NCBI GenBank assembly: GCA_009363875.1
Contig: CM018691.1
Coordinates: 37,921,446-37,985,445 of the forward strand
Direction of reading: 5' to 3'
Length of the DNA stretch: 64,000 nt
Origin: Mikania micrantha
Taxonomy: Eukaryota; Streptophyta; Magnoliopsida; Asterales; Asteraceae
The notes under the pieces were generated by a model. The model worked only from the letters and a program-made list of their open reading frames with translations. It was not told where the DNA came from and ran no database searches. The number at the start of each line of letters is the position of its first letter. The stretch's first letter is position 1. Positions 9,873-20,988 of the stretch are shown here, piece by piece. Both the position numbers and the translations under genes were made by a program.

Positions 9873-10050
9873 ATGGGGAAAGGGAATACTATTGAATCCT
9901 TTTTTAAAAAACAAGTTGTTAATGAAGAGAGTGATAAGACACGTCAAGAGAAACAAAAACGTCAAAGATAAGGAAATTGCCGAAAACTTTGACTCGGAAT
10001 CCATAATCGATAAATTTAAAAATCTTAAAAGCCGTTGGGTTGAGTTGTAA
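9873..10050 (+). pseudogene. hAT transposase, fused N- and C-terminal remnants
   Basis: An ATG at 9873, preceded by a T-run and CAG like a splice acceptor, opens a 32-codon frame starting MGKGNTIESFFKKQ. This resembles the N-terminus of plant hAT transposases with a TTF/MYM-type finger. After a stop at 9969 a shifted frame reads AENFDSESIIDKFKNLKSR and ends WVEL at 10050, which resembles the last residues of the hAT C-terminal dimerisation region. The BED/TTF finger and the whole RNase H-like catalytic domain are missing. Similarity was judged by eye. Confidence 0.5.
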
Positions 10051-10369
10051 TCTTCTTTAAGGTACTCAACTTTTTCGCTCATCATGATAATTATTTAGGT
10101 CTTTGTTTGTTCTAAAAAATCTACTTTTTATTGTTTGACCCGACCCGACCCGAATCGCCAACCCGAACATTTAACCTAAGATATACCATGTTAGCGTTAG
10201 GGAAAAAAAATTTTAAATGTAGCAAAGTTTCGCCCCCCTGAACTTTTGGTCAAGCTCTGCCACTGTAGTCGACTCAAGTTAAGTGCACCCATCCTACAAT
10301 TGTTGTGTGTCCTAAAATTGTGCAAAACTTTCAAATGATATAAGATACATATTAATATATGAAAAAATT

Positions 10370-11035
10370 ACTCATATTATGTTAATATATGTAATTGTCA
10401 ACACACAGAAACCGTTAGAGGTGAGACTAGAAGCGTAATGGAGGATCAACAAAATGGGGATAACGCCATTGATGCAAAGCTCAAATATGTTAAGAATTCG
10501 AGGAAGATAACATGTGGTGAATGGCGGTGAGGGGGGAAGGTCTTTTAATGTCATATGAAGTTTAATCTTGCTAGACTGCTCATCACATAAATAAACGTCA
10601 TCTGACTTAAAACTATTATATTTTTTTATAAAGCGGCTTGGTATGACGACACCCAAGATGGGATTTCAACCGTCTCATCGAATTGGCGCTCTGGGCTGTA
10701 CAACTGAGCCCACCCAGGAGGAACACCATAAATGGGTAAACCTTTTGACCTTGCGTCAACAAATATGTCTCATCTTGAATTCGAACCCAACACCTCTCAT
10801 AGAGAAGTAAAAAATGCAACCATTTAGCTAAAAGGCCTTTGTTTAACACTAATATTTAAAAGAATTAGAAAATAAATGATGTAAATTGAAACAAAAATAA
10901 ACTTAAAGGGCGATGACCACTTACTTATAAATATTAATGGCATAGAGTGAAATTTCATATAATAAATATAAAACATAGATTTATGTAATTTGGTGAAAAA
11001 TTTATGCTATTACATCAACTCTCTTTCATAGGGGT
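10370..11035 (+). repeat. Dispersed segment, copy III
   Basis: Begins at TATTATGTTAATATATGTAA in the middle of copy I and continues past its SINE to the Mutator-like MITE. It lacks the hAT MITE part. Drift from copy I is a few percent by eye. Confidence 0.8.
10620..10846 (-). mobile_element. tRNA-derived SINE-like element, copy III
   Basis: Counterpart of 6062-6285, with the same A-box (minus strand TAGCTAAATGG) and B-box (GGGTTCGAATTC). It was probably inserted once, before the host segment was duplicated. Confidence 0.6.
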
Positions 11036-11041
11036 GAATTC

Positions 11042-11435
11042 GGTGTTTTCAGAACCGGACTGGACCCTCGGCCAGACCGGAAACCAGATGGTCGACCAGC
11101 CCAAAGTAAGCATGTGAACCGGCTTCAAGCGAAACGGCCGGTTGAGCCGGTTCACGGGTCAGACCGAAAATTGGTTCACTGGTCGAACCGGTATTTAGTT
11201 TTTTTAACTAAAATCCAAACGATAAAACATTAAGACCGAACCCTATATTTTTTTAACATGATTATGTGAGTATAAACATTAATTATGCTTGTTTAAATGT
11301 ATTTATAATTCTATAGTTTTTTTGGAATACTTTATATATTTATTATGTCATTCGGTTTTGAAATCTGGTTCGACGATCCGACCAGTAACTAGTAAGATGT
11401 CCAGTTCGACGTTCGGTCCGGTTCTGAAAACATTG
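11042..11435. mobile_element. Mutator-like MITE, complete (394 bp)
   Basis: Terminal inverted repeats GTGTTTTCAGAACCGGAC and, on the other strand, ATGTTTTCAGAACCGGACC. It is flanked by GGTGAATTC and GGTGAATTT, an 8-of-9 match to a 9-bp duplication as in the Mutator superfamily. The interior is rich in ACCGGTT motifs. It has no coding capacity and contains the empty site of the Helitron found in its sister copy. Confidence 0.8.
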
Positions 11436-11571
11436 GGTGAATTTAAATGCATGTGTCTAGTCAAATGAAAGATTCGCATTTTTGCATGAAAAAAAAAAGA
11501 AAAGAAAAATCAAATTTGAAAAATCTAGAAAACTCGTCTAAATCAATATTTGGGCTTGACGAGTGAATTCG

Positions 11572-11652
11572 ATTAATTATGCTTGTTTAAATGTTTTTAT
11601 AATTCTATAATTTTTTTAATACTTTATATATTTATTATGTCATCCGGTTCTT
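11572..11652 (+). repeat. Fragment of the Mutator-like MITE
   Basis: Repeats the stretch ATTATGCTTGTTTAAATG to TTATGTCATCCGGTTC of the elements at 6640 and 11280, also without the Helitron. Confidence 0.75.
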
Positions 11653-11724
11653 TGCTCATTTGCGGTGCATACATATAATGTATATATGTGCGGGCCCTTA
11701 AGGAACCAAAGTAAAATCGCATTA

Positions 11725-11972
11725 ATTTTAACGTATTTTTTTACTAAATTTTTTTTATGTTCTGTATTTATGATTTTTTGTACTACATTTTTAATTTTTT
11801 ACTAAATATTTGATTTTTTTTTGTACTATATTTTTTAATTTTTATGTACTGGATTTTGTTTTTTGTATAATATTTCTATTTTATGTTTTTAATATGGTAT
11901 ATGTCAAATTCTTATTAATTATTACTTTTTTTTCTTAAACAAATATCATTTATATTGGATCGATCACTATAT
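11725..11972. mobile_element. Fold-back MITE, left-truncated (copy 2)
   Basis: Carries the TTTTTGTACT-type minisatellite and the right terminal repeat (ATATGTCAAATTCTTATTAA ... CACTATATATT) of the family at 4751. The left inverted repeat is missing. Confidence 0.65.
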
Positions 11973-12717
11973 ATTAAAAATAAACTTTATGAATAGTAAA
12001 CTTTCATTTATTTTATTTTAGTCATAAAAGTTTGACGTAAAATTTATGGTTTTTTCAACGCGGGTTTTTTAATTTGACTTTAGGTTCTTTATGTTTGTTG
12101 TATATCAGTGTTTTTAGTCAGGTTTTGCACGTTTATTTTTACAACAAAAGACACTTTTGAACAACAAATTTATGGCTTTTCATTACGATTTTGTTTTAAT
12201 GTTTTGAGTTTTAGTTACTTATCATTTTGTCTGTGTTTTTATTTGGGTTTCTGACGCTTACTTTTACGATAGAGTATGCTTTCAGGTTTTATAACAAAGT
12301 GACGGTTGCTTTGACGACAGAGTATGATTTAGGATTTTACGGGAATTGTGTTAGTTGTTACGACGTGTTTTCTCATTTGCTTTTTTTATATACGCAATCG
12401 TGTCACCATTGCGACAGTACGCTGTCAACATGCAGCTGATAAAAACTAGTTTGCGTAAATTTAAACTAAACAACTTCTTTTTAAGAAGTAAGAAGTAATG
12501 CTGGTAGATAATTAGTCTTACATTGGGAATTTGGGATCATTGAGATTGATTGACGACTTGTGAACACGGTGAGGGAAAAAAAATGAAACTGGAGTTTGCC
12601 TATGGTAGTTACAGCTTGACAAAAAGAAGAAAAAGTTTGCTTTTTAATTGTAATAATATTTTTATGAAAATAAATAAATCCAACTAAGTTATATTTACTA
12701 ACCAAGATTATAATAAT
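11973..12717. other. Spacer, no gene supported
   Basis: Short open frames such as 12227-12439 have no recognisable similarity and lie in T-rich DNA. I see no splice structure, repeat border or RNA gene. Confidence 0.4.
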
Positions 12718-13312
12718 TGAAGATCATATAATAAAAGATTTTTTCCTAAAAATAGTAAGAACTAATATAATTTTAACATGTGTCATGATACTTTAGATAT
12801 AATATTTTATTTTTTGAACTATAATTTTATTTTTTTATACTAGAATTTTTTTTGTATTGGATTTTGGTGATTTTTGTACTGTATTTATATTTGTACTATA
12901 TTTTTATTTTTTTGTACTGAAATTTGTTATTATGTACTACATTTTTATTTTATTATACTACATTATTTTTTGTACCGTATTCATGTTTTTGTACTGTATT
13001 TTTATTTTTTTGTACTGAAATTAATTAGTCTGTACTACATTTATATTTGTTTATATTAAATTATTTTTTGTACTGTATTTTTGTGTTTTTTTGTACTGTA
13101 TTCATGTTTTTGTACTATATTTTATTTTTTTTGTACTGATTTTTTTTGTACTAAATTTTGTATTTTTTATACTGGATTTTTGATATTTTTTCTACTGGAT
13201 TTTGATTTTTGTGCTAAGTTTTTTGTATTATTTTTAACAGGTCAAATTCAAACTCTTGTTAGTTACTACTCTTTTTTAGGCAAAAATCTTTTTTCTTAGT
13301 GGATTGAACTAC
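12718..13312. mobile_element. Fold-back MITE with internal minisatellite (copy 3, longest)
   Basis: The left end (AAAAGATTTTTTCCTAAAAA) pairs with the reverse complement of the right end (AAAAGATTTTTGCCTAAAAA). The interior holds about 20 degenerate units of the TTTTTGTACTGTATTTTTAT type. The T-rich ORFs inside are artefacts of this array. Confidence 0.7.
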
Positions 13313-14157
13313 TATAATTATTATATCTTTTATTACTAATAAAAGAGTAAATATAATGACACATGGTCATTAACTAGCATGTCTACTTCACACACATGTC
13401 ACATGCCACTATAATATCATTGCCATATAGGTGCAATGTACATATGTCACCACGAGAATAAAATTTGAAAATTTCTGTTAATTTCCCGTCCAAAATATAC
13501 TCATTTACAATAAATATAATTAATTTCATTTAATAAATATAATTAAGTCAAACTTTAAATTAGATAATTGAATTAATTAAAATTTTCTTTAAATGTTAAT
13601 TAAAATATAATCATGCAAAACTTTCCATTTTTGATCAATAATTTTGAAATTCAAAATTTTCAAATTTCATATTCAAATATTAAATTAATTTTAATTAATG
13701 AATAACAAGTTAACAAAATTTAATTATCAGAATACATAATTTAAAATTTAAATTCTAATTAAAAAAGAAAAATAATGATAATAATTATTACTTATGAATT
13801 ATTACTAATTTTTAATAATTTAATGTCATTATTTGGTAAAAATAAAATATGTCAAATAATAATAAATAGGTTGTTTTTTTTAAATAAAAACAAGTTTTTG
13901 GTCATAGTTTGTTTGTGTATATATTATGTAAAAATACATAGTTTGCTGATCATGTGGTTAGTATGATTATTAAACCTATAATCATTCATACTTTTTATTA
14001 ATTATGATTAATTAAATAGTTGTTTTCAATATTTAGTTCATACTGTCGTATTTAACATACTTAATAATCATTTACAGTTTTGTTAATTGTATTTTTTAAT
14101 TAAAAAATTCAAACATTATATTTATAAACTAATATATATACACACTCTATGACTAAA
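13313..14157. other. Very AT-rich spacer up to the SIRE target site
   Basis: No coding or repeat structure identified. It ends at the target duplication TGTTT (14158-14162). Confidence 0.5.
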
Positions 14158-14162
14158 TGTTT

Positions 14163-14874
14163 TGTAAGATCTAAAGGCTGGTGCTTTTCCAAAATATTCT
14201 AAGTTCTTGGCCTCATTCCCAAAAGTCTAAGATAAACATCGGAAGGATAAGGCTATCCTTCTGAAGTCAATAGTCTTTCGAAAGATATGTTAGATCTTCG
14301 AAATACTGAATATATCTGAAAGATAACCTTCTATCCTCAATTAACAAACACAAAGTTTCTGGTGTGCTGCTCAACATTGCAGCTTCCGGTACAAGAACTT
14401 CCAAGAAGATTCTTCTGCCGACGTGTGTCTTATTCAAGAAAGGTTTAGAGTTACTTTCTATCATCAAGGCCAAATCAGAAGACATTCTCAAGATAATCAG
14501 CATCAAAGAACACTTGTCAGAACAACAGAATACACTTTACATTAATACCTTTTGTAATATACGCAATTAATGTAAAAGTCAAAGAAAGTTATTTGTAATA
14601 ATTGTAATTAATATAACTTGGTCTGTCAAGTTATAACAATATACTTGTTTTAGCATTCATTTGTTTCTAGTATTTTGTCCAGCCTTATTTCCTTATGAGG
14701 ATACATTTATAGCTCTTAGTATAAAACCGTTCACTTGTAACTTAGAACGTATGCTTGTGATTACCATCTTGTACACTTGGCATTTAAATGAAATATAATT
14801 TGAGCTTGAAGTATTCTTATGTTCTTTATCATTTATTGTTCATTAGACAGATAAGGAGATTGATAGAGATTCCG
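14163..14874 (+). repeat. SIRE 5' LTR, copy 2, interrupted at its 3' end
   Basis: Matches the 3' LTR at 32705 from TGTAAGATCTAAAGGCTGG to TTGATAGAGATTCC. The last 70 or so bases, up to ATCCAACA, are lost where another LTR entered. Confidence 0.85.
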
Positions 14875-16705
14875 TGCGACACCCAGCAATTTCCGGTAAA
14901 TTGCTACTCTTACATCCTTTACATTTGCACATTGGTTCTTATAACCAAGTGTGACAAACGCAAAAAAATAATTCGGGAAATTATTGGATTGTGCATTACA
15001 TGTTGATTATGTTTAATCAATCATGCAAACGGTTCATAACGACGAACACAAACTATCAAAGATAATTCGAAGAATTATCGAAACACACACGAGTCTCATG
15101 AACGTTGGTGAACAATCAGTAATCAAACAATCTTATGTGTTATTATGTGAATACATGCTAAACATGTATTAGATGTTTAGGATAAACGTTAAGAATCGAG
15201 CACGAACGAAATCGACTCAACGAAACCGAAAAGCCAAGAAACAGGATCTTCGTGATACGCGACGAAGGAACGGGAATTTGAATCCCGAAATCCTTGCGGT
15301 ACGCCAAGGCCATGCATGATCGGCCTTGGCGGTACGCGATGAGTCCCAGACGACAAAACATTATAAAAAGCAACCCCAACTCATTTCATCCGGTCTTTTC
15401 CAAATTTCTATGGATACTTACACACTTTCTCGACTAAACCTCTCCGAAATCAACACCCAAACTCTCTGGAATCAACATTGAAGCCAACTCCTTCATCCTT
15501 TGGTGATTGTGGAGTTCTTGAAGCTTGGAGGAGGAGCAAAGGAGGTAGAAACAACCATCAATCACTAGATCTTCATCATCATCAACTATCCTCAGTTGAT
15601 CTTGGCTTCTAAGGTAGTTTTACGAGCTTATCTAGTGTTAGATCGAACATGCAATGGGTGAAAACCCACATGCATGAACATCCACCCACATGCAACTCCA
15701 TGTGGCTAGTGTACACGAATTTGTTGGTGATTTGATGTGTTATTTGATATAGATCTACTGATTTTATAATAGATAAGTGTTTAGATTGAGTTTTGATGGG
15801 TTATGATATTGATTTTGTAGAACTTGCCATAAAAGGAAACTTTTATGATGCATGTTGGTGATTTGTGATGATCTAGACATGTTAGACATGTCTAGATATT
15901 GTCAGATGCATATTGAAGTGTTTAGAAACACATTTGGGTATTTGATTTGATGAAAAACATGATTTTTGTAGAACTTACTATTTATGGAAACTTTTTGAAA
16001 TCAAAAGAGGGGTTTTGATGTTTTAAGATGTTTTGGTGATTTGTGACCATTGAAATATGTTTAAGAATGATTTCTAAGCATATTCAAAACTTTAATTTGT
16101 GAAAACGAACCTTTAAACAGACACTTACTATTTAAGAAACTTTATTTGGGGCAAACACCATAAATGGTGATTTATGCGCAAACAATATGTTTCAAGGGTT
16201 TAAACGTATTTTTACAAACATATTAGAAGTATTAATTTTTTGAAATGGGATTTCATAACTATACTTTCCAAAATTAGAAACTTTCTAAATATAGAAACTT
16301 TCCCTAAATGGAAGCGTTACGATTTTCGAAACATAACTTATGTGAAAGGATCATGACTAGAGTCATAGGATGCATGTTGATGTCTTACTTGCATTTATGA
16401 CACATAAACGAACTAAACACATAAAACGTGTCACCAACGATTCGTCGAGTCAACACAAGTCAACACACACACTCGGTTGAGCACACCGAAACTTGGAGTT
16501 GTATGGGATACAACACACCACAAAACACATACTCACACCTATATGATGATAGGTGCTTACTAGCAGGGTGCTAGCACTCGCAATCGCGAACACGCATAAC
16601 CGAAACTGCTTTATCAGGTGAGTTCACGGCCCCTTTTTATCTTTTCTACCTTTGGGGGAGAAAACATTGCATGATAAACTATTTTATGAACAACAACTTA
16701 TTTTG
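14875..16705 (+). repeat. Ty3/gypsy-like LTR (family A), 3' end deleted
   Basis: Starts TGCGACACCC, a one-base variant of TGTGACACCC, directly after the SIRE LTR sequence GATTCCG. It shares with the LTRs at 16852-19151 (inverted) and 61589-64000 the tracts AATTATCGAAACACACACG and GAACGTTGGTGAAC, a GGTACGC hairpin, a TATA box, repeated AACTTACTATTTATGGAAAC-like motifs and the late GGTGAGTTCACGG. It breaks off about 85 bases after that motif and passes into SIRE gag, so a deletion removed its end together with the SIRE primer site and gag start. The right border is accurate to about 20 bases. Confidence 0.75.
15296..15370 (+). promoter_or_regulatory. LTR promoter module: GGTACGC hairpin and TATA box
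   Basis: GCGGTACGCCAAGGCC and GGCCTTGGCGGTACGC (15296-15337) form a near-perfect inverted repeat. TATAAAAAG follows at 15362. The same arrangement occurs in other LTRs here (18641-18721 inverted, 61951-62102). A promoter role is inferred from position and the TATA box. Confidence 0.55.
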
Positions 16706-16851
16706 ATTACGTATGGAAGATGGAAGTTGACTTAAAGGCACTTTGGCTGATTTAGATGTTCATTCCCAACTCCATCATACTTTCTTTTCAAGAAATGCAA
16801 GTCTGCTAAAGAGTTATGGAACTTCTTACAGCAGATGTATGTAGGATCATA
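16706..16851 (+). pseudogene. SIRE gag fragment, left of a solo LTR
   Basis: Read with frame changes it gives a segment like SIRE gag around the stretch of nucleocapsid-proximal helices (FFSRNASLLKSYGTS-like). It is interrupted after GGATCATA by the solo LTR and continues at 19152. The flanking TCATA and TCAGA are the imperfect target duplication of that LTR. Confidence 0.6.
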
Positions 16852-19151
16852 TGTCACACCCCCAAATTCTCACTTGCGATGTCATGCCGCTGGGTGTGAC
16901 ATGACAGGATTAGATACGTTGGTCATATAGAATGACTCTATATGCTTTTGAAAATACATAGGCATATCATAGAAATCCCAAAATAGTTTAATCAGTTTTA
17001 CACTGGAATTTAAAATGGTAAGCGGAATTTATACAAATACTAAATTGTCTGCAAAAATAATAACATAAATTGTCTCAAAAAGTTCGAGTATGCATGCTTG
17101 ACTCTATGGATGATCCTTAAATGTTGTCCTAGCCTTAAGCATGATTATTACCTGAGAATACATGTTAAAAACGTGTCAACATAAAGTCGGTGAGCTTACA
17201 GGTTAAAATAAAAGTAAGTAAGTAATAGTTTAAGAGAAAAACGGGTCGTAAACTCACCTGTGATTGAGTTTGTGCAAGTGCTAAGCTTGCTTGTTCGTTA
17301 TTTGTTACCTATATCACGTAGGATATATGAGTTTGTGTTCGTGCTCCTGTTCGTGCCCACCAATTCCAAGTTGTTGTGTTTGACCATGTTTGACCAAGTT
17401 TGTTCGTTTTAACTCAACTACCCGTTGGTGACTCGTTTAGCTCATTATTGTTTGTTTAATGTCAATCAATTATCACGTAGTACACATAGATACATGAAAC
17501 ATGTTCAACGAACAACTTACTATTTATAGTAAGCTTCCATTATTAGCAGGTTTATATTTCTGGTATGTTTCTATTTTTAGAAAGTTTATATATTTAGTAA
17601 GTTTACATCAAAATCACATTCTACTATTCTAAGTATTCTGGTTCCTTATATGTTGATGTTATCACATAGCACATTGTCACATATAATCACATTCACACAA
17701 TCCATTTTTGGGTTATTAAAGTTACTATATTTAGTAAGTTTCTATATTTATCAAGTTTTTCATTCAATTGATCATGCAAACACCTTCATATCATCATAAC
17801 ATAGCATTTGCAACCACATTCAACCTTCTAGCATGTTTCTAAGTCGTACTTCCCCAAAATCCACCATCAAAGTTTCCATAAATGGAAAAGTTATCACAAT
17901 ACTCATTTTATCAAGAATCAAACCATTCAAATATGTTTCTGTGACTCTTGATATCATCAAAACACTTAAACATAACCAAGATATTACATGCATGTGTTTT
18001 TGTGACAAAAGTTTCCATATATAGAAATGTATGAACAAACCATCCATTTTATCAAATCCATCCTATCTAACATATCAATAACACCATTTCTATGCATGAA
18101 ATCATTTTTAAAGCTATCTATTATGTTCAAAACATCATCTATCAATACTTCATACCATAAAAGTTACTATTTATGGAAGTATGCATCTATCTACACAAAA
18201 TATTACCAAATCACATTTTTAAAAACAATAATACTTCAAATCAATCATCTAAACTTCCAATACCAGTGTAAAAATGCATAAATCTGTGCATGCTAAGATA
18301 TTGGAGTTGCATGTGTGTGGATGCTTGCATGTGTGTTATTTTGCATAAAAAACTAGTAAGACTCCCTCACAAAGCCTTTGGGGATCGAGATGAAGCTAGG
18401 GCAGGTGTTAAATTGCTCTAGAAGTGGCTGATGAAGATGTAACGGCTGGTGCAAGAAGAGAATGGCTGAATGGAGCTCCTTTGAGTGCTTCTTCAAGCTC
18501 AAATCCTCAATATGGATCAAGGCTAAGCTCAGCTGGATTTGCAGTGCCTGAAACGGGTTCTTTGGAGGCTTCTTGGCCAAAATAATATATGTGTGTTCTG
18601 ATATGGGATTAAAGAAATGAAATGGTGAAGAAATCGGTTGGCATTTATAAGGTTTTTGGTATCTGGGAGCCTTCGTTTACCGCCAAGAGACCACTCCGGG
18701 GTTCTTGGCGTACTGCCAAGGAAAGTTGATCGGTCGTCACGTACTGCAACTTGTTTCTGTTGAGTTCAAATTTGCCCGCCCAGTCCATCGCGTATCGCGA
18801 CGGGTCTTGGGCATACCCAATTGCCCATTTTCATTAGTTCAATTCGCTTTTCATTTGGTTTTAGTTTATCATTTATCATTTTTTGATGTTCGTCTTATTT
18901 AGTTTTGTTACGTGCTCATATATCACTTAATATTGTCCGTTTGAATTTATTGTTCGATAATTCACCAATGTTCGTGAGTTCGAGACATGTGTGTGCGTTT
19001 CCTGTAATTCTTTGAATTACAGTGCGATTTGTTTGTGTTTATACTTATCGTGCCATGTGTCACACTAAATTAAACTAAATTAAATGCCACATAATTTAAA
19101 TAATGTAAAATTCAAATTGGTTTGCTGACCTAGAATTTACGAAGTGTCACA
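16852..19151 (-). mobile_element. Solo LTR, family A (2300 bp, minus strand)
   Basis: On the minus strand it runs from TGTGACACTTCGTAAATTC (19151) to GGGGGTGTGACA (16852). The flanks TCATA and TCAGA match at 4 of 5 bases. The start is like that of the LTR at 61589 (TGTGACATCCCGTAAAATCC). There is no primer site or coding region, so the element was reduced to one LTR, presumably by recombination between its two LTRs. TATA-like TTATAAATGC lies at 18641-18651 on the minus strand. Confidence 0.85.
18641..18721 (-). promoter_or_regulatory. LTR promoter module, inverted
   Basis: The paired motif (ACCGCCAAG ... CTTGGCGTACTGCCAAGG, 18680-18721) lies upstream, on the minus strand, of a TATA box at 18641-18651. 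This matches the layout at 15296-15370. Confidence 0.5.
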
Positions 19152-19496
19152 TCAGATGATGTGAAAGAAAACAAGCAAAATATGCTCAAGCAAAATTTCA
19201 AGAACCTATGCCAAGAAAACAATGAGAAGATGGTTTCTTAGTATCTAAGGTATGTACAATTTGTAAATGAAGTAACTGCTGCAGGTGTGAAGATGGAGAA
19301 CCAGGATGTGACAAGAAAATTTTTGAGATCTCTTCCTCAAGCATGGAACATTTACACTGTCACAATCCGAAGGACAAAAAACATCAGTCTGAAGCTTGGA
19401 GAGCTTTTTGGTATATTAAGTGCATACCAAATGGATATTAATGCTCAAGAACCAAAACTTTTGGCCGATTTACCTTCAAGATCAGTAGCTTTATAA
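19152..19496 (+). pseudogene. SIRE gag fragment, right of the solo LTR
   Basis: Contains DVKENKQNMLKQNFKNLCQ, then a stop, then an open stretch (19287-19496) with VTRKFLRSLPQAWNIYTVTI and LKLGELFGILSAYQMDI. This is the UBN2-type gag domain of copia elements. The zinc knuckle, protease and all of pol that should follow are gone. The text passes into the third ORF within about 100 bases. Confidence 0.85.
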
Positions 19497-20988
19497 GCAC
19501 CTATTCATAACTCATCATTTCATAGTTATCAACCCATATACCACTCAAAATCTACACCAATCACCACTTATTGAGATATACCCACACCATCCACATCACA
19601 CACCTGTCCAGTCCTACCTAAGGTGAAAACCACACCTGCTATGATCACATCACTGGATCTTCCTCTGGATCCACTGGTTACCCCATACCGACCTGCAAGC
19701 CCTCAGCTGATGTCATAACACATTACTGAGAATATCCAAAGGGAATTCCACACTTTTGAAGTCTCTTCTCTTAAAGAACCTCACTTAGAAAACAGATTGT
19801 CTCCCAAGTCCATAGGTCATCAATCCTCATCAATGCCCCCCACCCGTAGTGTTACCCAGGATCAAGAAGCTTCTGATTTTGCTCACAATGAGCCACTCTC
19901 TCCAACCTCCCTAAATCTATTGAGAGTAGTGACCGAGCTTCAGCACAGGTGTCCTGACCCAGAGCTTACACAATCTGAGATTGACCCTAGGTGTGATGAA
20001 GGGGTCAATACAAAAGAGGCTACTACTATTGTTGAACCCTCTCAGGTTTAGTAGTTTAGCAGTACAGGAAATAGGACCTCTCATGTGGAAAACCATATTA
20101 GGGATGACTTCTTTATTGTCCTCCTCAATGAGGGGAATGCAAGGTGCCAAGAAACCACATCTGGTGGTGGAGAGAAGTGCAGAAGCAAGGCTTAAGACTC
20201 CATCGCCCAATGATCCCACTCACGTGGAGGAGGGCCCCTCTAAACAGGAATTGAAGTCCATCATAACCACTCTCGAATCCAGGGTATCTTTCCTTGAAGA
20301 AGAAGTTGCTACTCTGAGGCTGCAGGTTCAGGAGATGGATGCTATATCCTAGACTTGGAGCTCCGCCCTGCAATTATTTACACTCTATTTCACCCTGATC
20401 CCCACCAGCTGTACATGGCTTCCCATGCTGCTGATGCTAACAAAAAGTGGGAGACGATGCATGTATTATAGGGGGTCAGGTAGTCCAGCCAGAGGTAAGA
20501 GGGAGAAATCCCAATATTCCACATCTTTCACTACCAATCTGGATAGTGAATGGGATAAGTTCTTTCGGACTTATTTTTAGATTTCAAGCTCCTCTTATTA
20601 TGAAGCTACTTAGGAATCCATGGAAAATTCTCTACAACAATCCTCTCTAATTTCCATGGAGCCTGGGTCCCCTCTTAGGACCTATGAGCCCCTGTTGGGA
20701 CCACAACCCAGGTGGCCTTGGAAGACCATGTTTAAAATACAGCATCTGTTTCCAAGGAACCTGAATCCCCTTATGGGACTATGGTTGTTAAATACCTTTC
20801 CTTCATCCCTGAGTTCACTTAGGAGTTTACCAAGGAGCCTTTCAAGTTGGTTGGTCAACCGGAGGGGCAGTGGAAGCTAAAGTTAGCTCTGAAGCTGAAA
20901 CTGTACGTCTTAGAGGGCTAAGTCATACTTGATGTCTCTTCCTCAGAAGAACAATTAGCTGATGAACCAACTGGTGACACAACAAGGT
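19497..20988 (+). pseudogene. SIRE third ORF, copy 2, first piece
   Basis: Parallels 300-1590 of copy 1. It has the same Ser/Pro-rich part (SPTSLNLLRVVTELQHRCPD-like), the same predicted coiled coil (ITTLESRVSFLEEEVATLRL, 20250-20335) and the acidic stretch near EEQLADEPTGD. Several stops and shifts are present. It ends at the Tekay insertion point, target AAGGT (20984-20988). Confidence 0.7.

Larger units (their letters stand above)
9177..10265 (+). mobile_element. hAT deletion derivative
   Basis: The left end CAGGGGCGGTGC and the right end (minus strand CAGTGGCAGAGCTTG) are hAT-like termini. The inside carries the first and last parts of a transposase joined together (9873-10050). An 8-bp duplication is not evident (GGCTTAGT against TAGTCGAC), so the borders are tentative. 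A 246-bp tandem duplication fills the left half. Confidence 0.55.
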
